DNA of 64,000 nucleotides from Calliphora vicina (taxonomy: Eukaryota; Arthropoda; Insecta; Diptera; Calliphoridae). A program made the translations under genes and the position numbers. The stretch covers positions 70,505,240-70,569,239 of the forward strand of contig NC_088781.1 in the NCBI RefSeq assembly GCF_958450345.1. Reading direction: 5' to 3'. Position 1 is the first letter of the stretch, and each line of letters begins with the position of its first letter. Shown one piece after another: positions 20,762 through 32,060 of this stretch. The notes below the pieces were generated by a model, which saw nothing but the letters and a program-made list of their open reading frames with translations, was not told where the DNA came from and did no database searches.

Positions 20762-23142
20762 ACTGCCTAAGAATATGTTTTTGAAATGCAAACGGCATAC
20801 GCCAACCCAAAAACGAACTCGAATATTTTTTAAGAAACCAACAAATTGATGTAACTCATTTGACGTCCAGAAGTTCATTTCGAATAAATGGATATGAAAT
20901 ATATGACACCAAAGATCCCAGAGGTAGAGCATGCGGAGGCTCCGCAATTTTAATAAAAACTCGAATCAAACACTACTTAATGTGTGATTTTTGCGAAAAT
21001 TATCTTCAAGCTACTACAATCTGTCTTGAAGATTTTCATCGAAACTTAATGATTTCATCGATATACTCACCCCCCAGATTTTCAATTACAGAAAGTCAAT
21101 ATAATAGATTTTATAAATCACTAGGCCCCCGTTTCCTGGCTGCTGACGATTATAATGCTAAACACACATTCTGGGGATCACGACTGATTACCCCTAAATG
21201 TCGTGTTTTGTTCGATACAATTTCTAAAATGGATTTGAATGTGATTTCGAGCGGCCAACCTACTTACTGGCCTATTGACCCACGAAAAATACCGGATGTT
21301 ACAGATTTTATAAAAAATACCTCAGTACACATTGCTCGGAAAACATACCGCTAAGAACACCAGAAAACATCGATCACTCTCTTATCAATTTCGATAAAAA
21401 TCTCAAACTGGCTGCTCAACATGCTACCCAAACCCCCCGACAAATCAGATATAATAGAATTAATTCTGCAGATGTCGAACGGCTCTTAAATGAAAAAAAG
21501 AAGATTTCGCAGAGAGTGGCAATTGCACAGATCCCCCCAACTAAAATCTAAGCTTAAAGATTGTATAAAAAGACTTAAAAAGCTCTTGGAATTTCGAAAA
21601 ATGGCATCATTGAATAAATATTTAGAAAGTCTGGACGCAACCCCGCAATCGGATTACTCATTATGGCGAGCAACAAAAAGTCTTAAAAGACCCGTTATAT
21701 GTAAGTCCCCCTTGCGAAATTCAAGTGGTGGTTGGGCAAGAAATGATACTGAAAAACGGAATCTGTTTGTTAATCATTTAAAAAAAGTATTTACACCGAA
21801 CACATCAAACGAAGCAATTGAGTTGCCACCTGTTGCACCCCATTTTGAAGCAGCCGTACCCCTACGTTTTGAGATTCGAGAAATCGAAAATGCTATTGTT
21901 GATTTAAATCCCAAGAAAGCGCCTGGTATGGACAAGATCAGCAACAAGATGCTTATGGAGCTACCCCGGATAGCAATAAAAATAATTCTTTTTATTTTTA
22001 ATGCTATATTACGACTTGAATGTTATCCTCCAGAATGGAAGGTTTCACTGGTTATCATGATACCCAAGCCGGGAAAAGATCACACAAAAGTAGAATCATA
22101 GAGACCCATCAGCCTATTGTCTAATATATCAAAGCTATTTGAGAAGATACTTATGAACAAGTTGTAACCGATGTTAACTGAAAACAATTGTATTCCGAAT
22201 CATCAATTTGGATTTAGAAGAAAACATAGTACTATCGAACAAACCCATAGACTTGTAAATATGGTGAGAAAAGCGTTTGAAGAAAAGAAATACTGTTCCG
22301 CACTCTTCATCGACTTCTACTTTATAACATGATCATAAAACCGATATGGTGTTATGGCATACAGTTATGGGCAGAGTACGGAAATAAACAAATCGATACG
22401 TTTGCTATCGTTTTGTTTTGTTCTTTGCAGTGAGTAAAACAAAAACCAAACAGAAACAATGAGAATGATTGTCCCATTTTGTTTTGTTTTTGGTCATGAG
22501 CGCAAACTGTACATAAATATAAACGTACGCAGCTAGAAAAGAGAAAGAACAATATTGAAACATTTTGATAAAAAACGTTTAACAAACGTTTGGTAACTGA
22601 TTTACTCATTATAATAGAGAACACAGTACAAAAAACAAACAAAACGAATAAAAAATACGTTTCTCTATCTGTTTTGTACTCAAATGTACGATTGTAACGG
22701 TAAATTAAATAATGTAGATGAGTGAAAAGCTAATCGTTTCGTTTTCTCTCTTTGTCACTTGAAAAGTTTTTGTTTTGTTTTTGCTCATGTATAATACTCA
22801 TTCTTAGAATGTAAGCTGTATCAAACGTTCGATTTCCATCGCAAAGTCTTGTAGCGTCTCATTGCTTTCTGCACTCTACCACGCAATTCCATTCGGTATA
22901 TTTCCTTTTATACATTTTGCAAACGTTTGCGAAATGTTATGTTTGTTTTCATACTCTGGTTATGGGGCACGGCCTCAGCGTTAAATGTAGAAAAGATCCA
23001 AAGACGCCAAAACAAGTTTCTAAGAATGATTACAGTTGCCCCCTGGTATATCAAAAACGCGAATATACACAAAGATCTAAACGTGCCCATTGTAAAAACT
23101 GAAATCTCGAAAAATGTACAAAAATATTTAAAAAAAACTTGA
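20758..23142 (+). pseudogene. LINE-A ORF2, RT-deleted
   Basis: Reads from ATG 20758 with an early stop (TGA at a Trp position, intact in LINE-B). The endonuclease part is recognisable (SSIYSPPR, DYNAKHTFWGS). The RT start is present (KAPGMDKISNKML, IPKPGKD, HQFGFRRKHSTIEQTH), but at about 22315 the sequence jumps from LFID to the C-terminal KPIWCYGIQLW, removing the FADD box. The tail resumes after the hAT at 22967 (NVEKIQRRQNKFLRMI) and stops at 23142. It cannot encode active reverse transcriptase. Confidence 0.85.
22372..22958. mobile_element. hAT MITE inside LINE-A, carrying a Gypsy gag fragment
   Basis: A 587-bp element begins CAGAGTACGGAAATAAACAA and ends with the near complement of CAGAGTATGAAAACAAACAT. 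The 8-bp repeat GTTATGGG flanks it at 22364-22371 and 22959-22966. TIR start and 8-bp TSD are diagnostic of hAT. It interrupts LINE-A ORF2. Positions 22809-22907 are a perfect copy of Gypsy-1 gag at 23954-24052. There is no transposase. Confidence 0.88.
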
Positions 23143-23341
23143 AGTTCACCCAAAGGAGGGACACAGCAGACCTAATCTAGAAGGAAGAATGCCAATTTAA
23201 CCAAAACAACCATGAATACAAATTTTTTTCGTCCGACACTGGCTGGACTAATTAAATAATAATTATTAGATATAAGATTTGAACCACTTATTGTTAGTTC
23301 ATTAAATAATGAAGATATAATAAATAAATTATGAAAAAAAA

Positions 23342-24912
23342 AATTGTGTTCTTGACTAAATCGGGCTTGACGATGAACTGTGAAGCTCCTGTGTCTATAG
23401 TAAAAATGTGCATCTGACCGTTGATGTATCCACTAGCAGTAAGATTGCTATTTTTCTGCTGCATTACTGATATGGAGATTGTGGGGCCGTCAGATGTGGG
23501 AGCTAGATCTTGCCCCATAGTGCTAGCTCGTTTAGTTTAAAGGTGATTCTTGTGACGATTGATGATTTGACGGCTGGTTGTTTCTTGGAGACGAAACAGA
23601 TCTGGTTCGATCCGGTGCTTTGAAGTTTCGCTAAATATGACCAGGTTTACGGAAATTATAACATTTGATTTGGGCTTTAACTTGTTTCTCATTTAAAGCC
23701 TCTAAAACTGCCTCTTTTATTTCACTGACTATATTTCTCTCATTTTCAGCAACAACTTCGATATTCCGCACCTTGCATACTTGCGGCTTAGACATTAATT
23801 TTGCTGTTTCTTGTGCCAACGCGAATGAAACGGTTTCCGCAAATGTTGACTTTCGTGTGGCATAAAACGCATGTTTTACATCAGGGTCACGAAATACATT
23901 CACAAATGCCTCAATCTTGAAATTATGTAATAACGGATGGTTTTCGTCTGGATATGTAAGCTGTATCAAACGTTCGATTTCCATCGCAAAGTCTTGTAGC
24001 GTCTCATTGCTTTCTGCACTCTACCACGCAATTCCATTCGGTATATTTCCTTCATGTGTTCTCCACCATACTTACGTTGTAGATCATCCATTCGGTCATC
24101 ATAACTATTTCTGTTACTTACTGGTACGCTTTTAGGAACTATTGCCGCGCTTCCTTTCAAGGCCAAAATCAACTCTATAGCTTTTTCTTCATTGCTCCAT
24201 AAGTTTCTCTTGGCAACTGTATCAAATTGGAATTTGAAAACGTTAAATAGTGTGCTGCCATCAAAACTAGGAGCCTTTATTTTACTAGATGCCTCTGGAA
24301 TAATTCACACCGGTCCATCTTGGCATTGAAGATTATTAATTTTCATATCCAGATTGAGAAATTTATTATCAGCATCTTGGGATTGTTTTTCTAGACCGCT
24401 CTCTAAGTCGGACACCTTTTCCTCAATGTTATCCACTCTGCTGTTAATAACCTCGGACATTTCCTGTATTTTCTCATCTAAGTGCTTGATAGTTTCTTTG
24501 ACTTCAGCTTTAACCTCAGCTTTGACTTCAGCTAACAGCTTCTCGTTGTTGACTCTAGAAGTTTCTTGAACTTCAGCTTTAATTTCAGCTTTGACTTCAG
24601 CTAGAAGTTACTCGTTGTTGACTCTAGAAGTTTCTTGAACTTCAGCTAGAAGTTTCTCGTTGGCTGTTTCCATTTTTTCCATCATAGCCGCGAACATTGA
24701 GCTTAAATCAATGCTGCTTGTTGTTAAACAGGTAGAAACTTCCAATTCTTCTTTATTCTCGTAAGTTCCAGTATCAATATCACGCCGCTTGAATTCATCT
24801 ATGAGCCTTCTCTGCAATTCTGCCTTGTTACCTGCTGTTGGTAGCTCCAACTTACTCAATTCTTTCTCAAACTTCATGCTTATTAATTTGCAATCCCACT
24901 TCTGACACCAAT
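23342..24912 (-). pseudogene. Gypsy-1 gag and protease start
   Basis: From the 5' LTR inward: a SAP-like helix-extended-helix (LSKLELPTAGNKAELQRRL near 24820-24880), a coiled-coil segment, a capsid-like block (LIQLTYPDENHPLL, ALAQETAKLM), then a degenerate zinc knuckle (CYNFRKPGH) near 23640. The protease catalytic motif DTGAS lies near 23395. Several frameshifts and stops interrupt. The protease is cut at 23342 by LINE-A and resumes at 18820. A candidate primer-binding site, TGGTGTCAGAAGTGGGAT, directly follows the LTR. Confidence 0.75.
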
Positions 24913-25382
24913 TGTTACGTTTTAACCTTTTCAAAACGCTGGTTTATTTCCTTAAAATAAACCGGATACTTTTGATTGCAAATAAAAGCCGTTTAGTAGT
25001 TTGAAAATTGTATGTTGATGTTTATTCGAAAAGCGTCTCTGATAAACTCACTAACGACTGCAACCTCTGCCACTATTTATAACACTGTCATCTGCACTCT
25101 AGATTGCTCATTAACTGTCTAGAGCTTTCTAATACATACGCCATCTGTGGTGTACTTTCTACAATGTTCTTTAACTGAATATTCGAATTCGAATATACGG
25201 TCGCAGCAAACAGCGTTGCCAACTTACGATCAATGGTCAACTGAAAGCTTTTATTCAATGTTAGTAATGCCCACAGATATGTTACAGTTTGCTATTACAG
25301 CACTGCTATTTGAAAGCATTATGCTACTTTTAAATCAGCCGTTAAAATCGTAATATTTGAATTCAAGTACAATTTCGTAACA
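24913..25382 (-). repeat. Gypsy-1 5' LTR
   Basis: A 470-bp repeat with termini TGTTACG...CGTAACA, followed outside by ATAT. It matches 15498-16045 over most of its length, with several indels between the two. Low mutual identity relative to the Gypsy-2 LTR pair indicates an older insertion. Confidence 0.85.
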
Positions 25383-25386
25383 ATAT

Positions 25387-26426
25387 TAAGAACGGCAAAT
25401 GCTAAATCTTTAAAGTGAAATGTTCCACCTGCATCTCAATAATTGTAAACTTGTGGCCAAAAATCTAAAAAAATTTGTTGGAATTTCACCTTTAAAGATT
25501 TGAGTCCAATTGATATATGCTAATTTTGACCATTAAAATTCATGTTCCCCTGCAGATACTTTTGGATTGAAAAATAAAGTTAATGAATTTTGAACTACCG
25601 AAAATTTCATTTCAATATTGAAAATTCATTATATACTTTAAAAAGAGTTATATATTTTCTGGTAACCGTTTACGCATTTCTTTTTAAAGCTTTTTAAGTA
25701 CAAAAACAATTTTCTTTTAAAATTTCTACATCATATTCCTCCATTTTTATATTTTGTAATTCCATTTCAAATTCTATGCGAAAATCGCTAGATTCCTGAT
25801 ACCAAAGAATCCGTCGAACCAATAGACAATTTTAGTGAGCATATTAAGTTATCAATATTTCCATTATTATTTAAAAATGACGGTTTAAACATTTTAGAAG
25901 AAAAAATTAATATCGTTGAAACTATTTGATCATGTATGCTACCTAAATCCATATGATCAGATTATAAATGATTAATTTTATTAACTATTGGGTTAATAAA
26001 TATCAAAAAAAAAAATATTTCAAGAAAAACAAATACATAATTTGTTAAAAAATCGCCAAAAAATTGTCATGTCGCCAATTGGAAATTTTGCTCGCCAAAG
26101 GCAATGAAAAATCGCCACGTTTGGCGAGAAATCGCCACATCTGACACCCCTGGTCAGTAAGTGTTTGATTATTATATTGTAATTGTTAGTAAATTTTAAT
26201 GTAAAGGGATCCAACTAATAGTAAACTAAAACAAATTTTAATTCTTCGTCCTTCAAGGAGCTCCTTTAGCTCAAGTCTCTGTTTAGATGATTCCTTTTCA
26301 TGTAATTTGATTGTTAATAGGTTAAGAATACATGTTTAGTGTTAGTTTTAAATTTTGATGACAAGCAAAAAACTACAATATTGCGTGAAACCATAATGAA
26401 AAACCAAATATCTGTTACACTGCAGC
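25387..26426. other. Unassigned AT-rich spacer with one diverged repeat
   Basis: No gene seen. Sequence near 26200-26275 (GTAAAGGGATC, AACTAA, then GGAGCTCCTTTAG) is a diverged inverted match to 50140-50230, suggesting an old interspersed element of unknown type. Confidence 0.45.
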
Positions 26427-26853
26427 CACACGATCAAGTTTTTCTTGATAGTCTTTTACATATACTGTTTGTCAAAATTTATAAAAATTGAAAGCGGTGA
26501 CGTAGGCAGCACGCAACTTGAAAACAATTTTAGTACAAATTGGACATAAAAATGTAATCAGCTGTTTTCTTGAATGAAAAATTGAACACCAACTTGAATG
26601 TGAAATTGAATGCAAGTTCGTTTCAATTCTTAAAAGTGTGAGTGTATTAGTAAAAAAGTGTGTGTGTATTAAAACTTGAAAGGCAAAACTTATGTAAAAA
26701 AAATATATGACAAGTGACAATAAAAATGTAATCAGCTGTTTTCTTGATTGAAAATTGAAACACCAACTTGAAAGAGAAATTGAATGCAAGTTCGTTTCAA
26801 TTCTTAAAAGTGTGAGTGTATTAAAACTTGAAAGGCAAAACTTGATCGTGTAA
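26427..26853. mobile_element. Foldback MITE containing a tandem duplication
   Basis: Ends ACACGATCAAGTTTT and AAAACTTGATCGTGT are an inverted pair. Between them a block starting AAAATGTAATCAGCTGTTTT and ending near ACTTGAAAGGCAAAACTT occurs twice in tandem (from about 26547 and 26724). Non-coding; the superfamily is unresolved because no clear target duplication is visible. Confidence 0.55.
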
Positions 26854-27367
26854 CCCCCAATTTGTCGATTTAAGAAATAACGGACAACTTAACACTTTCC
26901 CTGTCCTGTGCATCACATATGATGCACAGCAAGTTTCTTTCACACGTCCGTGCATCATATGTGATTCACAAATTATATATTTTTTCAATTAACAAAACAA
27001 ACTTTGGACGTACGGCAAAATTTTTTTTGTATGGGGACAGGCAAAGTGATAAACACAATTTTATGAATGACCTTTTTACTTCATTAGGAAAAATAAATAT
27101 ATGTAAGAAAAATAGAAATTATTGTTAGTGTTATACAGTTGTAATAAACGTGATTTAAAAAGAAGTTTACATAAAAATGTGTTTGTAAATATTCATGGCT
27201 ATTCCTGATCCCACTTTCACCATTCACCCTATTTTTGAAAGCATAATTACAACAATTGGTCAATTCACAAGGTCTCTTATCAGTCATATTGTCATAATGT
27301 CTTAATATATCTCGACTCGGCAGATCGGCTTAACCGACACTTAGGCATTCGGCGAAGGTCTCTACTG

Positions 27368-27510
27368 GTTGGTTACGATAACACATTATGTCGAATTCTC
27401 AATCTGGGTTGCAGGAAATGATTAATGTTTTGAATGAATACTGCAAAACATGGTGTTTAAAAGTAAATTTAAATAAATCAAAAATGATCAATTTTCGTAA
27501 TGGCCCATGA
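27368..27510 (+). pseudogene. LINE reverse transcriptase fragment
   Basis: A short frame reads LQEMINVLNEYCKTWCLKVN followed by a NKSKMINF-like segment. That is the conserved stretch just after the YADD box of many LINE reverse transcriptases (thumb-proximal, 'W-L-N-KT-'). The YADD itself is degenerate (YDN) and the frame stops at 27508-27510. A dead remnant only. Confidence 0.65.
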
Positions 27511-27827
27511 ATATCCTCTAATCTGTAATGAACGGTTTACGCAGACATTAACTTCTTTCGGTTTTATATGCCATAACATGTAATATAAACAATGACATGG
27601 AATATAACAACCCTGGTATTCTTACGAATGAAATTCTAATATGGCAATGACATATTTTAAGCTCGTTTTCCTTTAATTCGTTTTCTTAAATCCTAACGGG
27701 AAATTACTCGTCTACTTTTATTCTTGAAATTTGAACAGTCTAATAAGAAAAAAACGGCGTGGGTTCGATCATTCGAGTAACAGTCATTGACAAGAGACAA
27801 CACCTAAAATTTTTTTTCCCGGGACCA

Positions 27828-27955
27828 TACCTAGGCTCTAGTGGAATTGTAAAGAATCCTAATAAATTGGGAAAACCAAGGAAAACCTAGGCTCTAGTGG
27901 AATTGTAAAGAGTCATAATAAATTAGGAAAACCAAGGAAATTCCTTTTGCTCGTG
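27828..27955. repeat. Two-copy tandem repeat (~62 bp unit)
   Basis: The unit CTAGGCTCTAGTGGAATTGT ... AAACCAAGGAAA occurs twice in direct tandem with few differences. Downstream, 28060-28320 holds looser repeats of ACCACGTGATTGTTAATAAA. No coding content. Confidence 0.7.
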
Positions 27956-28664
27956 AAGGACGGAAGAAATTTTCCAAAAGATTTGGAAAAGAACAATATC
28001 CAATTTTTTGTTAAAAGATTGAGCTGTGTTCCTTGCTGTTGCCACGGGTGAACTTGTGTTAAACCACGTGATTGCTAACCAAAGGAAAAGTTCAACTTAA
28101 TACTTGTAAAAAAACCAGAAAAAAATTAAAACCAAGTGATTATTAATAAAAAAACGAAAATTCCAAAATAAAATTTTTGGGTTAAAACTGTGATTGTCAC
28201 AAAAAAATGGAAACGTCCTAATAATATTTGTTTTTAAACCTTTTAACACCACGTGATTGTTAATAAAAAGTTAAAATTTCCATTGATTGATTGTTAATAA
28301 AAAAAGAAAAAGTCCAAAATTCTAAAATTAAAATTTTGATAAAACTCAAACATCTAACAAATATATGAAAACTCCCGAAATGTCCGTCTGACAAAAAAGA
28401 AAAAACATCTTGATTCGTTAATAAATAAACTAAAAGCTAAAAAAAAAATATCAAAACTTTAAAGGGTATTTTATTCCGCGAAAAAAAATATGAAGAAAAT
28501 CCGGAAAAAAGGGCTAAACTTCTCGAATATTTGTATTGTTCATGTTTTTTATGTAATAGAGTAACTTCGGGTAATGTGGACTACCGTTTTGTTTTTTCTA
28601 AATTTTGGCCACAATATATATGGATATTAAAAGAGTTGTGAAGCAATAAATTAGCTAATGTATT

Positions 28665-28881
28665 TATAGTTCTTGTGGAATAAAACACGTTATTTTAACA
28701 CAAACTATTTCTAAAACTAATTTTATTTAGATCAAACTTTAATGTAACAAACAATTATAAATTTACGTTGTGAGAAAAGACAACGCGAGGAATAATTTTC
28801 TGTTTTCTTCTACTTCTATTTTCTGATTTCCTGTTGCCAGACTCATCACCTTCACGAGCTGACAGTCTTGGTGCTGCCACA
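28665..28881 (-). repeat. Gypsy-2 3' LTR
   Basis: 217 bp, starting TATAGTTCTTGTGG and ending GCTGCCACA in plus orientation. It lacks a 22-24-bp stretch (ATGTTTTCTACAGC...) present in the 5' LTR and has small changes near 28812-28832. The pol frame terminates inside it at 28755. Confidence 0.9.
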
Positions 28882-31800
28882 TCCACTCCCTCTCCAGTGA
28901 CTAAGTCAGGAACTGTTTGGAACGATCCACTTTCAGCGGCGTTAACTCCAGAATCAGTGGAAGTCTCGTAATGGGGTGATGTTGTAGGTTGTAGTGACTG
29001 AAGGTTTCGAGAATTCAGTTGTTGCAAATTGTCCTGTTGAGTATCGTTGATGATAAAGGCTGGTTTCAAACGATCTACGCTAATGTTAACATCTTTGCCT
29101 TTAATTTTAATGGTGTATACACGATCAGATAAACGTTGAATAACCTCATACGGGCCGGTATAAGGCGTTTGAAGTGGTTCTCGAACTGCATCGGTGCGTA
29201 GGAACACATGACTACAATCGTCAATATTTTTCAAAACAAACATTTTTCCTTTGTTATGATGAGCTGTGGGTGTTGGTCGAAGAACATCAAAATGGTTACG
29301 AAGTTTCTTGAGAAATTCATCGGAATTAACTGTGTCGTCAGTATCCTCAAAAAATTCATTTGGTAAACGTACTGGACCTCCATATAGTAAATCTGAAGGA
29401 GAAGCCTGCACATCCTCTTTGAAGGCGGTTCTCAGACCAAGTAATACTGTTGGTAATATGTCAACCCATGACGTATTAGGATGGCACATAAGAGCTGTTT
29501 TAAATGTCCTATGCCATCGCTCAACCATACCGTTCGACTGCGGATGATATGCAGTAGTTCTAGCGCGCTTAGAACCAGTAAAATTAATCAATGCTTTGAA
29601 AAGTGCTGATTCAAACTGGGTACCTTGATCCGTTGTTATCGTTTTCGGACATCCGAATCTTGATATCCAGTGGGTCCAAAAAGCTGTTGCAACGGTTTGT
29701 GCGGACATGTCCTTTAATGGAATTGATTCTGGCCATCTTGAAAACCTGTCAATCATGGTGAGACAGTATCTATAACCTTGTACTAGCGGCATTACTACGA
29801 TGTCCAAGTGAATATGGTCGAAACGGTTATCAGGTACATCTATTTTGTTGGGTGTAAAACGATTGTGTTTGGTTATTTTTGCCCTTTGACAAGGTAAACA
29901 ATTACGAGCCCAACTGATAATTTGTTTCTTCATTCCAGGCCATATTTTTTTCGGATCTGTTGAAGACTAGCTTTACCACCGGGGTGTGAAAGGTTGTGTA
30001 TGGAGTTAAAAATTTGTTGGCGTAGTCCATTAGGAACGTAGGGACGAACATAACCAGTCGAAACATCGCAATAAATTGAAGAGGAGTCGAAATGAACGAT
30101 TATGTTTTAACGAGTTGTTACCTTCCAGTAAAGTTTTCAATTCGTCGTCTGCTTCCTGTGACAATTGTAGTTCTTCATACGAAATTGTTAATGGCATTGA
30201 AATCGCACTCAGGCGTGACAGGGCATCGGCAACTGTGTTATCGGAGCCAGATAAATGTATTATCTCTGTAGTAAACTGCGATATGAAATCTAAATGCCTC
30301 AACTGTCGAGGGGAAGCTTTTTCAGGTTTCTGCGAGAATGCGTAAACTAACGGTCTGTGATCGGTTTTAATGACGAAGTGTCGAGCTTCCAGCATATGAC
30401 GAAAATGTTTAATAGAATCATAGATCGCCAGTAATTCCCTGTCATAAGTACTGTAGTTGTTTTCCGCCTTTGACAATTTCCTGGAGAAAAAACCTAGCTG
30501 CTTCCACAAACCACCAATTTTCTGCTCGAGAACAGCTCCGATAGCTGTGTCAGAAGCGTCCGTAACGAGTGCCAGTTCGGAGTTTGGGGCAGTATGCGCT
30601 AGCATAGTAGCCTCGCTTATACTTTTCTTACAAGCTTCAAAGGCACTTTCAGCTTCTGGTGTCCAAGGTACTTTCCTTTTATCGTTCTTCTTGGAATTAG
30701 TAAGAAAATTGTTGAGTGGTGCCTGTAATTGAGATGCATGTGGTATGCAACGGCGGTAATAATTAATGACACCCAGAAATCTTCGAAGCTCACAAATCGT
30801 TTCTGGTTTCGCGTAATTCTCAATAGTAGCAACACGATCTTTAGGTGGTCGACAACCACTACTATTGATAGTGTATCCCAAAAATTGTACTTCCGATTCA
30901 CCAAAATGACATTTTCCAACATTAATTGTCAATCCGTGTTGGCGGAGGCGATCAAAAACTAAACGCAAGTGGCGATCATGCTCTTCGATTGAATCGGACA
31001 TTATTATAATATCATCAATGTAATAATAAACGAAGTCCAAACCTCTTAGCACAAAGTCCATAAATCTTTGAAACGTCTGTGTGGCATTTCGAAGACCGAA
31101 AGGCATATATAAAAATTCTATTAAACCAAAAGGGGTACATAAAGCTGTTTTTTCAATGTCCTCATCGGCCATCGGAATTTGGTAATATGCTCTAACAAGA
31201 TCTAGAGTGGTAAAAATGGACTTACCATATAGCTTTTCAGCAAAATCGTTGATATTAGCTATTGGATAACGATCCGGAAAAGTTTGCGAGTTTAACTTAC
31301 GATAGTCACCGCATACACGCCAACCACCAGTTTTTTTAGCTACCATGTGTATAGGGCTAGACCACTGGCTCTTAGAAACACGGCAAATTCCTTGATCCAA
31401 TAGAAAATCAATTTCCACTTTCGCAGAAGCTAATTTGTCTCCTGAAAATCTGCGAGGGCGATCCGCTACAGGCTTACCGATGGTTTCGATGTGATGTACG
31501 ACAGTTGCATCTCCTGTGTTACGTCTCAATGTTGTCGTTGTAATACTAACATACTCCTGTAGTAAATTTGAAAATTGTGTGTTCGACGAAATGGTTGAAA
31601 TACTAAAATCTTTGGTCTTACGAATTTCACCATTACTAGAAAAGTTGGTTATACCATCCAATAAGCGTTGGTTTTTGAGATCAATAATTAAATTGTAATT
31701 AATTAAAAAGTCGGCTCCAATTATGGGCGATTGGACGTCAGCAATAACGAATAACCATTTAAACTCACGACGTAACCCAAGGTCCAGTTTAAAAACAGAG

Positions 31801-32060
31801 TGACCATAGGTTGTTATCTCACTGTGATTGGCTGCCAAAAGTTTGACCTTCGATGGGCAGAGTTTAGCTTTGACTAATGATGGGGGTATGACCGAGACCA
31901 CCGATCCAGAGTCAATTAAAAATTTAGATTTGGTTGAGTTGTCATAGATGTGTAAACGATTCTCTAAAATGATTCTATTATCACTGTTGCTGCCGCCAAT
32001 TGAATTGATTGACGACAGCTCGACTAGTTTTCCGAATTGCCTTTGTTGTAACGGGGGCAA
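28755..32060 (-). pseudogene. Gypsy-2 pol (protease, RT, RNase H, integrase), frameshifted
   Basis: Domains in order: protease (FLIDSGSVVSVIPPSL), reverse transcriptase (LDLVRAYYQIPM, catalytic YIDD), RNase H (LVTDASDTAIGAV, KTDHRPLVYAF, DNTVADALSRL), integrase zinc finger (CLPC), DDE core (HLDIVV, TDQGTQFES, HPQSNGMVERW) and GPY/F module (YTGPYEVIQRLSDRVYTIKI). No ATG is expected: pol overlaps gag and lies in the -1 frame, as in frameshift-expressed Gypsy elements. Breaks occur near 30100 and in an A run near 29945. The C-terminus extends about 126 nt into the 3' LTR. Confidence 0.92.

Larger units (their letters stand above)
18821..23341 (+). mobile_element. Jockey-clade LINE copy A, inserted in Gypsy-1
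   Basis: A plus-strand non-LTR element sits between direct repeats AATTGTGTTCT (18810-18820 and 23342-23352), an 11-bp target duplication. Removing it rejoins the Gypsy protease frame across the site. It ends with A-rich sequence (TTATG followed by A run). The 5' end starts ATGGAGTGTTGATCGTG. ORF1 and ORF2 are both mutated and most of the RT is deleted. A hAT-like element is nested at 22372-22958. Confidence 0.9.
15498..25382 (-). mobile_element. Gypsy-superfamily LTR element 1, decayed and disrupted
   Basis: The element reads right to left: 5' LTR, gag, protease, (LINE insertion 18821-23341), RT/RNase H remnant, integrase, 3' LTR. Both outer ends carry TGTTACG...CGTAACA-type termini and are flanked by ATAT (15494-15497, 25383-25386), a 4-bp target duplication. 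Stops, frameshifts and a deletion of most of the RT show it is dead. Total span includes 4.5 kb of a later LINE. Confidence 0.85.

Noticed and set aside
32024..32060. Independent start of Gypsy-2 pol at 32060
   Set aside because: The codon is TTG. The overlap with gag and the relative frame suggest frameshift expression instead.
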